From NCBI GenBank assembly GCA_016124755.1, contig WGNA01000002.1, forward strand, positions 186,001 through 250,000: DNA of 64,000 bases. Direction: 5' to 3'. This DNA is from Bacteroidota bacterium (GTDB lineage Bacteria > Bacteroidota > Bacteroidia > NS11-12g > UBA9320). Positions 12,341 to 20,431 of the stretch are shown in pieces (the first letter of the stretch is position 1; every line of letters begins with the position of its first letter). Both the position numbers and the translations under genes were made by a program. The notes below the pieces were generated by a model. It was not told where the DNA came from. It saw only the letters and a list, made by a program, of their open reading frames with translations, and did no database searches.

Positions 12341-13110
12341 TGCAAACAGGAGAATCATTAACTGCCTTAGCTGAAATTGTTGATACGGCTGCACTACAGG
12401 TTAAAGCAACAGATCAGTTAAGCCTGAATCATTCTTTCACTGAAAAGGATGCGTATGAAATTCAAAGGATTTCTATAGATCGTCGTTTCGAAAGAGGAGA
12501 AAAACTGATCGGTCTGAAGCTCGGATTTACGAGTTATGCCAAGATGGAACAGATGGGCGTTCACGACATGATTTGGGGAAGGCTCACCGACACGATGTTA
12601 TTTGAAAATGGAAGCACAGTGGATCTTTCCCGTTTTATTCACCCGAGAATTGAACCGGAAATCTGTTTCAGAATTTCCAAAACCGCCGATCGGGAAATTA
12701 GTCGGGACGAAGTTTTAGAATACATCGATGCGATCGCTCCTGCGATGGAAATTATTGATTCGAGATATCAGAATTTTAAATTTTCATTAGAAGATGTGAT
12801 TGCTGATAACTGCTCATCGGCAGGGTTGGTAGTCGGAGAATGGCAAACTCCTCCCGAAGTTCTGGAGGATTTAAAAATGACGATGTCTTTTGATGATGAA
12901 GTAGTGGAGTCGGGATCATCAGATGATATTTTGGGTGATCCGTATTTGTCCGTAGTGAATGCAATCCGTTTGGGTCTCAAATACAATGAGCCTTTAAAAG
13001 CCGGGCATATTCTAATGGCGGGAGCTGCTACACCGGCTGTATTTATGAAACCCGAAACCTTAGTGAGAACAACCGTTCAAAATTTAGGGACGGTTGAAGT
13101 GAAGAGCTGA
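12337..13110 (+). CDS. 2-oxo-3-hexenedioate (4-oxalocrotonate) decarboxylase
   Basis: FAH-like paralogue of the 9503 gene; [52 protein letters not shown] overlap with the aldolase gene. Confidence 0.85.
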   Translation: MMQTGESLTALAEIVDTAALQVKATDQLSLNHSFTEKDAYEIQRISIDRRFERGEKLIGLKLGFTSYAKMEQMGVHDMIWGRLTDTMLFENGSTVDLSRFIHPRIEPEICFRISKTADREISRDEVLEYIDAIAPAMEIIDSRYQNFKFSLEDVIADNCSSAGLVVGEWQTPPEVLEDLKMTMSFDDEVVESGSSDDILGDPYLSVVNAIRLGLKYNEPLKAGHILMAGAATPAVFMKPETLVRTTVQNLGTVEVKS

Positions 13111-13296
13111 TAAATTTGTTCTCGTTGAAAATTGCCAACCGCATCACATTTCTGCGGTTTAATTCTTCATTAATCAATTGATCAAATCGTAATATTGCCG
13201 CGCCAAACAAGCAGGCGATTTGGTTGTTAACTCATCTGTGAAATTTAATGACCCTCAATCTGAACCTGTAGGTTTGGTTATTATCAAAGACTTTTT

Positions 13297-14424
13297 ATGA
13301 GCAGAAACCTCACGATCCGCCGTAGCGTAATTGTTGGAATTGCCGTGCTGGTGGTTAGTTTTATGATTTTCAAAAAGATGTCGGGAATGAAACCCCAGAA
13401 TCATGTGATCTCGACATTTCAAACGATGAATGTTCTTTCCAGGAATGTCGTTAACCAGGATATTCCGATCACCATCACCCTTAGTGGAAAATTGGTTGCA
13501 CGAAATCGTATCGATCTTTTTTCGGAAGTGAATGGCGTTTTGCTTTCCGGAGATTACCGGGAAGGAGTATCGTATAATCAGGGACAAACTATTGTGCGGT
13601 TAGACGACAGCGAACTTCGGAGTTCCATTCAATCACAAAAAAGTGTTTTGTTAAATACTCTTTCTCAAATGTTACCGGATATTCAGATTGACTTTCCGGA
13701 TGATTTTGCTGTTTGGCAGCAATTTCACCGCGATATTGTTTTTGACCAACCTGTGCCGGCTTTGCCAAATGTGAGAAGTGAAAAATTGAAAACTTTTCTC
13801 TCCGCCAGAAATCTCTATGCGACGTATTTTAACATTAAAAGTCAGGAAGCACGGTTGTCGAAATTTGTTATCCGGGCACCATTTTCCGGAACACTGAGTT
13901 CGGCGAATATTAATCCCGGGGCTTTGGTTCGGGCAGGTCAGTTACTCGGAACGTTAATCGAACCGGGAACTTACGAACTGGAAGCTTCTGCCGGTATCGA
14001 TGACTTGCGCTTTATTAAAGAAGGCGATAAAGTGGTTTTGAAAAGCAACGAAATGAGCGGAGAATGGACGGGCAGAATTCTGAGAATTAACCGATCGCTG
14101 GATGCCGCAACTCAATCGGTAAAGGTTTACATTGGTGTTAGTGGTAAGGAACTTCGGGAAGGTCAGTACATGGTTGCGAATGTGGAAGGAATTACACTAA
14201 AAAATGTTTGCCGGATCCCAAGACAGCTGTTGTTGCCGGGCGATGATCTTTATTTTATTAACGGCGACACGGTGCTTCACAAATCTAAAATTGACATCGC
14301 GTACCGAGGAATTGAAGATGTTTATGTGCGCAACCTCAATGAAAATCAGGTGTACCTCAATCAGGTTGTTAATAGCGCTTACGAGGGAATGATCGTAAAA
14401 GCCATCCGGAATAAAGCAAAGTAA
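13297..14424 (+). CDS. Efflux RND transporter periplasmic adaptor subunit
   Basis: N-terminal TM anchor, lipoyl/barrel-sandwich motif (KFVIRAPFSGTLSSANINPGALVRAGQLLGTL), followed directly by RND permease and TolC genes. Confidence 0.92.
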   Translation: MSRNLTIRRSVIVGIAVLVVSFMIFKKMSGMKPQNHVISTFQTMNVLSRNVVNQDIPITITLSGKLVARNRIDLFSEVNGVLLSGDYREGVSYNQGQTIVRLDDSELRSSIQSQKSVLLNTLSQMLPDIQIDFPDDFAVWQQFHRDIVFDQPVPALPNVRSEKLKTFLSARNLYATYFNIKSQEARLSKFVIRAPFSGTLSSANINPGALVRAGQLLGTLIEPGTYELEASAGIDDLRFIKEGDKVVLKSNEMSGEWTGRILRINRSLDAATQSVKVYIGVSGKELREGQYMVANVEGITLKNVCRIPRQLLLPGDDLYFINGDTVLHKSKIDIAYRGIEDVYVRNLNENQVYLNQVVNSAYEGMIVKAIRNKAK

Positions 14425-14428
14425 ATCC

Positions 14429-17400
14429 GTGAAAAAGCTTGTATCCTATTTTATAAAGTATCCGGTATCGGCCAACATCATTTTGTGGCTGATTGTAATC
14501 TTCGGCTTCTTCTCTTATTTCAAATTAACATCGAGTTTTTTCCCGCTGGTTGAAAACCGAAACATCAACATCACGCTCGTGTATCCGGGATCATCTCCGG
14601 AAGAAATCGAAGAAGGTGTTGTTGTTAAAATTGAAGAAGAACTAAAAGGCGTAACCGGGGTGGAGCGCGTAACTTCTGTGAGCCAGGAGAATGCTGCCAA
14701 CATTAAAGTTGAAATCGAAAAAGGCCATAGCACCAGCAAGGCTTTGGAAGATGTTCAGAACGCAGTAAACGGAATCAATTCGTTCCCCGACGGACTTGAA
14801 AAACCGATTGTGGTTTTGATGGAAAATATCAACTTCACCATCAGCTTTTCGCTTTCCGGGAAGGACGTTGATCTGCACACATTAAAAAGTTTTGCCCGAC
14901 AAGTTGAAGACGACCTTCTGGCATCAGACGGAATTTCGAAAGTAGAATTGAACGGCTTTCCGGATGAGGAAATTCAGGTTGCTTTCCGGGAAGATGCTAT
15001 GCGTGCCTACAACCTCACATTTGAGCAGGCGGCACAGGCGATCAGAACAACGAACATCGACATCACCGGCGGAACCATAAAAACTCCGGCAGAAGAACTA
15101 CTCATCCGGGGAAGAAATAAAGGTTATCACGCCCGGGAACTGGAAGATCTGGTGGTAAAAGCAACACCGGATGGAAAAGTGGTTCGGCTCGGTGACGTGG
15201 CAACTATCACCGACCGATGGGCAGAGAATCCGAATAAAATTGTGGTGAACGGTGAGCGTGCCGTTGAAATTCGGGTGAACAGCACCGATAATGAAAACCT
15301 GCTTACGAATGCTGCTTATGTGCGGGATTACATTAATAATTTCAATGAGCAGAACGACGTAATTAAAGCTACTCTCATTACCGATTCGAGTGTGAATCTC
15401 AACGAACGCCGTGATCTTTTGGTTAAAAACGGATTGATCGGAATGTTGCTCGTATTGGTTCTTCTCGCCTTATTCCTGAACATGCGTGTAGCATTTTGGG
15501 TTGCGTTGGGAATACCGATTTCGTTTTTCGGAATGATCATTCTTGCCATGTATTATGGTGTAACGGTTAACGTAATTTCTCTTTTCGGAATGATCGTCGT
15601 GCTGGGTATACTGGTAGACGACGGGATTGTAATTGCGGAAAATATTTACAATCATTATGAGCGGGGCAAACCGGCAATAAGGGCAGCGATCGACGGAACG
15701 GTTGAAGTAATTCCGGCGGTTTTTTCTGCGGTAGTAACCACAATGGTTGCCTTTGCATTTTTCTTTCTTGTGGATGGAAGAGCCGGTGAATTCTTCTCCG
15801 AATTGTCTTTTGTTGTAATCGCAACATTGGGAGTTTCTATGATCGAAGCACTCATTATTCTTCCCAGTCACATGGCGCATTCGAAAGCATTGCGATCCGA
15901 TGGGGCAGATAAAAATGCACTGGAACGGTTTACCGATCGCGCGATGTTTTTGTTGAGAGATCGAATTTATGCACCCATTCTCAGGGCTGCATTAAACAAT
16001 AAGTTCTTTACGGTTGCACTGATGGTTGGCTTGTTCATGATAACCATCGGAGCCATGAAGGGCGGAATTGTTAAAACCACTTTCTTCCCATTTATTGAGC
16101 GAGATCAGGTTTTAATTTCACTCACAATGCCATCCGGAACCCGCGACTACATTACCGAAGAAAAATTAGTTGAAATTGAAGAAGCGGTTGACCGGGTTAA
16201 TGCCCGATACAAAAAAGACCGGGAAGACAGTCTCGACATTGTGAAGATAATTGTTCGGAAAGTCGGTCCACAAACCCACGTAGGAACGGTTGACGTAACC
16301 TTGCTGCAAGGTGAAATCCGGCAGATTCCATCGTATGAAATTGAAAATGCCATTCGTCAGGAAGTTGGTTCATTAGCCGGAGCGGAGAAAGTTACGTATG
16401 GAACTGCAAGTCCTTTTGGAAAGCCGGTTTCCGTAACGCTTCTCAGTACAGATTACAAACAGCTCGACAAGGCTAAAGACGAAGTAAAGCGGGCCATGCA
16501 AACTATGCAGAACATTAAAGATGTGGTTGAAAACAAGCAACCAGGTCCGCAGGAAATACATTTAGAATTAAAAGAAAAAGCGCATTTGTTAGGTCTTACG
16601 GAAGCGTCTATTCTTACACAGGTAAGGCAAGGATTCTTCGGTTATGAAGTGCAGCGACTTCAACGCGGAGTTGATGAAGTGAAAGTCTGGGTTCGGTATA
16701 ATGATGAGGATCGGTCTTCCATAAAAAATCTGGAGGAAATGCGGATTCGAACGGCAGATGGTTCAGCGTATCCGTTGCGGGAACTGGCGACTTATAAATT
16801 GGAACGTGGAGTGATAACCATTAATCACCTGAACGCACAAAGGGAAGTTACGGTGGAAGCAGATCTGGCCGGCCCATGGGTAAGTGCACCTGAGGAAATT
16901 GCCACGATTCGCGACAGCATAATGCCGAATATTCTGAAACACTATCACAATGTTACTCCGGTTTATGAAGGCCAAAACCGGGAAGCGGCAAAAACACAGA
17001 AATCGTCGCAAACCGCCTTGCCGGTAATATTGATAACCATTCTGGCGATTATCACATTTACATTTCGTTCGTTCGGACAAACCCTGGTAATCTTCCTTCT
17101 GATACCATTCAGTTTTATTGGTGTGGTTTGGGGACATGCTCTTCACGGAAATCAGTTGAGCATTCTTTCCTTTTTAGGAATTGTTGCGCTCATTGGAATT
17201 ATCGTGAATGATAGTTTGGTTTTAGTAACAAAAATGAATGCCTCCTTAAAAGAGGGCGTACCGTTCAAAGAAGCAGTTTATCAGGCGGGATATTCCAGAT
17301 TCAGGGCAATTTTCCTCACATCGGCTACAACCATTGCCGGTTTGGGACCGATCATTATGGAGAAGAGTTTTCAGGCTCAGTTCCTGAAACCGATGGCCAT

Positions 17401-17587
17401 TTCGGTAGCTTACGGAATCGGAGTCGCGACAGTTTTAACATTAATTCTGTTACCGGTTTTATTAATGATCTGGAACAGTTTGCAGAGAAGAGTTCACTGG
17501 TTGTGGAACGACAGAATGCCGGAACCGGAAGAAATGGAACCGGCAATTATTGAAATGAAAGCAGAGTCGGAAGAATATGAAGATTAA
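14429..17587 (+). CDS. RND family efflux permease (AcrB-like)
   Basis: 1052 aa; YPGSSPEEIEEGVVVKIEEEL, GMIVVLGILVDDGIVIAENIY, FLGIVALIGIIVNDSLVLV; GTG start. Confidence 0.95.
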   Translation: MKKLVSYFIKYPVSANIILWLIVIFGFFSYFKLTSSFFPLVENRNINITLVYPGSSPEEIEEGVVVKIEEELKGVTGVERVTSVSQENAANIKVEIEKGHSTSKALEDVQNAVNGINSFPDGLEKPIVVLMENINFTISFSLSGKDVDLHTLKSFARQVEDDLLASDGISKVELNGFPDEEIQVAFREDAMRAYNLTFEQAAQAIRTTNIDITGGTIKTPAEELLIRGRNKGYHARELEDLVVKATPDGKVVRLGDVATITDRWAENPNKIVVNGERAVEIRVNSTDNENLLTNAAYVRDYINNFNEQNDVIKATLITDSSVNLNERRDLLVKNGLIGMLLVLVLLALFLNMRVAFWVALGIPISFFGMIILAMYYGVTVNVISLFGMIVVLGILVDDGIVIAENIYNHYERGKPAIRAAIDGTVEVIPAVFSAVVTTMVAFAFFFLVDGRAGEFFSELSFVVIATLGVSMIEALIILPSHMAHSKALRSDGADKNALERFTDRAMFLLRDRIYAPILRAALNNKFFTVALMVGLFMITIGAMKGGIVKTTFFPFIERDQVLISLTMPSGTRDYITEEKLVEIEEAVDRVNARYKKDREDSLDIVKIIVRKVGPQTHVGTVDVTLLQGEIRQIPSYEIENAIRQEVGSLAGAEKVTYGTASPFGKPVSVTLLSTDYKQLDKAKDEVKRAMQTMQNIKDVVENKQPGPQEIHLELKEKAHLLGLTEASILTQVRQGFFGYEVQRLQRGVDEVKVWVRYNDEDRSSIKNLEEMRIRTADGSAYPLRELATYKLERGVITINHLNAQREVTVEADLAGPWVSAPEEIATIRDSIMPNILKHYHNVTPVYEGQNREAAKTQKSSQTALPVILITILAIITFTFRSFGQTLVIFLLIPFSFIGVVWGHALHGNQLSILSFLGIVALIGIIVNDSLVLVTKMNASLKEGVPFKEAVYQAGYSRFRAIFLTSATTIAGLGPIIMEKSFQAQFLKPMAISVAYGIGVATVLTLILLPVLLMIWNSLQRRVHWLWNDRMPEPEEMEPAIIEMKAESEEYED

Positions 17588-18893
17588 ATATCTGTTGATA
17601 TCGGTTTGGCTGTTGGGTGTTCCACTGACGATGTTTGGTCAGGGATTAACAGTTGACGGAGTAATAACAAAGGTTCTGAAAAACAATTTCGATGTTAAGG
17701 TAGCAGACCTCGACAACGATATTGCAACCAATAATGCGACAAAGGGAAATGCGGGATTAATGCCATCCGTTCAGCTGAACACCGGTGGCAGTTACAGCAA
17801 TAACAACACAGAACTGAAATTTGCCGGAGGTATTCCCAACACTAATGTTAAAGGTGCCGTAAACACAAATTATAATGCGTCGCTGGCAGCGTCTTACACA
17901 ATCTTTAACGGGTTTGCTAATCTTAAAACCTATGAAAAGCTTCAGGTTGTGGAAGAAATTTCAGATGAACAACTGCGTCTCACACTCGAGAATGCCATCA
18001 TCACAACCATTGGTTTATTCATGGATTTGCAGCGGTTAAATCAGGATAAAGCCTCGTTGCGACACAACCTTGATTTGTCTTCCGATCGGTTGCGAAGACT
18101 CAAAAAAGCAAATGAACTCGGGGTTTCAACTTCGCTGGAATATCTGAATGCCAAGGTTGATTACAATAATGACAGCGTGAGTTTGCTGAATGTGGTAAAT
18201 CAGATCGGCACAATCAAACGACAACTGAATGTTTTGATGGGTCAACCGATTGATTCGGAGTGGGAGCCACAGGAAGATCCGTATTTATTGCCATCATTAA
18301 GTTTGGGTGAAATCCTGATCGATGCCATGCGTAATAATGTGAATCTGGTTTTGGCAGACCTACGAACCAAGTCTTCGGAGCTGGATGCAGATATCGCTTC
18401 GGCCAACATAATGCCGAAGGTTGTATTGACTACGGGATACGGATTCAGCAATTCACAAAACGGAGCAGGTATCGTTCTTCAACAAAACACTTTGGGTTTA
18501 AATGCAGGATTAAATGTCACACTTCCGATTTATAACGGAGGAAAAATTAAGACGGCTATTGCAAATTCAATGATCCAGATGGATAGGAACGAGCTGGTGA
18601 AAAAACAATCAGAATTAGTGGTAGAAAAGGAAGTGCGGGATCATTGGGCGAATTTTGTGCATTACCGGAATCTGGAGAAATTAGAAACAGAGAATGTTGC
18701 AGTGGCAACGGCCAGACTTGATCGTGCAACCGAAAGTTACAAACTCGGACAGATTACGTCATTGGAATACCGGGATGCACAAATTGGATTGTTAGTAGCT
18801 CAAAATCGGTTGAGTGCTGCAAGATTTGAATCGCGAAAAGAAGCTTATCAATTGTTACGACTTCAGGGAAAGCTGCTCAATAATAATTCATGA
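17577..18893 (+). CDS. TolC family outer membrane efflux protein
   Basis: Signal peptide plus OEP repeat architecture (ASYTIFNGFANLKTYEKLQ; TLPIYNGGKIKTAIANSMIQMDRNEL); third gene of the tripartite operon. Confidence 0.92.
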   Translation: MKIKYLLISVWLLGVPLTMFGQGLTVDGVITKVLKNNFDVKVADLDNDIATNNATKGNAGLMPSVQLNTGGSYSNNNTELKFAGGIPNTNVKGAVNTNYNASLAASYTIFNGFANLKTYEKLQVVEEISDEQLRLTLENAIITTIGLFMDLQRLNQDKASLRHNLDLSSDRLRRLKKANELGVSTSLEYLNAKVDYNNDSVSLLNVVNQIGTIKRQLNVLMGQPIDSEWEPQEDPYLLPSLSLGEILIDAMRNNVNLVLADLRTKSSELDADIASANIMPKVVLTTGYGFSNSQNGAGIVLQQNTLGLNAGLNVTLPIYNGGKIKTAIANSMIQMDRNELVKKQSELVVEKEVRDHWANFVHYRNLEKLETENVAVATARLDRATESYKLGQITSLEYRDAQIGLLVAQNRLSAARFESRKEAYQLLRLQGKLLNNNS

Positions 18894-19498
18894 AAATAAT
18901 CTGCATCGGCCGGAATTACGGAAGACACGCGTTGGAATTGGGAAATGAAATTCCGGACGAACCTGTAGTTTTTTTAAAGCCGGATTCTGCATTAATGCGG
19001 CAGCGCGATGCTTTTTTTATTCCCGATTTTAGTAATGATATTCATTACGAAGCAGAAATTGTGATCCGAATTGATCGGGTTGGGAAAAACATTCAGGAAA
19101 AATTTGCCCGGAAATACTTTACGGAGATCTCGATCGGAATTGATTTTACAGCCAGAGATGTTCAAAGCAAATTGAAACAAAAAGGGCTTCCCTGGGAGAA
19201 AGCAAAAGGTTTTGACAGCAGCGCGGTTGTCGGGAATTTTATCAATGCAAGTGAGTTGGATCTCACAAATCTGAATTTTGAATTTAAGCGAAACGGGGAG
19301 ACGGTTCAAAAGGGTAATACTTCGGATATGTTGTTTCCGGTAAACCGGTTGATTTCACATGTTTCGGAATACTTCACCTTAAAAATCGGAGATCTGGTAT
19401 ACACCGGAACTCCGGAGGGTGTGGGAAAGGTGAATCCCGGAGATTTGTTAGAAGGATTTATTGAGGGGGAGAAGTTGCTGGAGGTAAGGGTTCGGTGA
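18890..19498 (+). CDS. Fumarylacetoacetate hydrolase family protein
   Basis: KIICIGRNYGRHALELG, YEAEIVIRI, GIDFTARDVQSKLKQKGLPWEKAKGFDSSAVVG, YTGTPEGVGKVNPGD; ATGA overlap with the tolC-like gene. Confidence 0.92.
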   Translation: MKIICIGRNYGRHALELGNEIPDEPVVFLKPDSALMRQRDAFFIPDFSNDIHYEAEIVIRIDRVGKNIQEKFARKYFTEISIGIDFTARDVQSKLKQKGLPWEKAKGFDSSAVVGNFINASELDLTNLNFEFKRNGETVQKGNTSDMLFPVNRLISHVSEYFTLKIGDLVYTGTPEGVGKVNPGDLLEGFIEGEKLLEVRVR

Positions 19499-19523
19499 TT
19501 TGGGGAGTTTGCTGCCAATGAGA

Positions 19524-19539
19524 AAGCCCTTAAGGGCTT
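19524..19539. repeat. 16-bp perfect palindrome AAGCCCTTAAGGGCTT (candidate REP/BIME half)
   Basis: Read directly at 19524-19539, in the intergenic region upstream of the RAYT-like gene. Confidence 0.85.
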
Positions 19540-19693
19540 CTACCCGCGCGTGATCACAAAGATTCGAACTTTTGCAACACGCTTTTGCCATGTTCTGATA
19601 ATATAAAACTGAACGCAGTCATTAATTCGCTTTTTCACTTCCATTTTGAGATTGATTTTTATAGGTTGAGTGTTATTTTTTGGGTTTTCACAA

Positions 19694-19709
19694 AAGGGCT
19701 TAAGCCCTT
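19694..19709. repeat. 16-bp perfect palindrome AAGGGCTTAAGCCCTT (candidate REP/BIME half)
   Basis: Read directly at 19694-19709; arm-swapped version of the 19524 palindrome (same 8-mers AAGCCCTT and AAGGGCTT in opposite order). Confidence 0.85.
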
Positions 19710-19873
19710 CATATAAGCAGACAGCGATTAAAAATTTCCCCCAAATCTCACACGTCATTCTCATCCGTCAATCTAAAAATTAAAACGACGCTCAGTTTTT
19801 TACATACCCATTTTCTTGCATTTGGTTTTCGTCGTTTCTAATCTTGAATTACCAAACCAAAACCTTACAAACC

Positions 19874-20326
19874 ATGACACACTCACAGGTATGGGTCCAT
19901 GTACTCTGGACCACGAACAAAAGAAAACCACATCTAGTTGAACCGGTTCTAAAAAAACTCACGGATCATATCCGTGAATACGCGATCTCTAAAAGTATTG
20001 CATTGGATTCTGTTGGAGGAGCGGCGGATCATCTCCACTGTTTGATCGCCTTACCAACTGTTTACAACCTCGCGACGATTATTCAATTGCTCAAAGGAGA
20101 ATCCTCAAGATGGATTAATCAGAATGCTTTTTTGAACAAACCTTTTCATTGGCAGGCGGGATTTATTGCTTGTTCGGTCGACCCGTTTCAGGTTCTTAAA
20201 GTTAGAAAACACATTGGTGATCAGGAGGTTTTTCATTTCGATAATTCACTCGCCTATGAACTTGCGGTCTTTCTTAACCATTCAATGGATACTTCCGGAT
20301 TGATGTCTCTTGCAAATCAGAATTGA
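19874..20326 (+). CDS. IS200-like / REP-associated tyrosine transposase (RAYT/TnpA-like), probably catalytically altered
   Basis: VWVHVLWTTNKRKPHL N-terminus, HUH motif DHLHCLI, VRKHIGDQEVFHF where VRxYIxxQ is expected. ATG at 19874 preferred over the track start at 19844. Confidence 0.85.
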   Translation: MTHSQVWVHVLWTTNKRKPHLVEPVLKKLTDHIREYAISKSIALDSVGGAADHLHCLIALPTVYNLATIIQLLKGESSRWINQNAFLNKPFHWQAGFIACSVDPFQVLKVRKHIGDQEVFHFDNSLAYELAVFLNHSMDTSGLMSLANQN

Positions 20327-20431
20327 ACAGGATAACCGAATCAGATATTCATACATGTTGTAGGAAACAATTTCATAACATTGGATGATGCCGGATAAAA
20401 AGTTAATTCGACTTAACATTGTGCCGAATTC

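Noticed and set aside
15470-15880. Antisense ORFs (136, 86, 66 aa) overlapping the RND permease gene
   Set aside because: Low-complexity, Arg/Asn/His-rich shadow translations of a strongly coding sense gene; no initiation or family signal.
19540-19764. 74-aa minus-strand ORF upstream of the RAYT gene
   Set aside because: Runs through the AAGGGCTTAAGCCCTT palindrome (EGLKPF); typical spurious ORF over a REP-like element.
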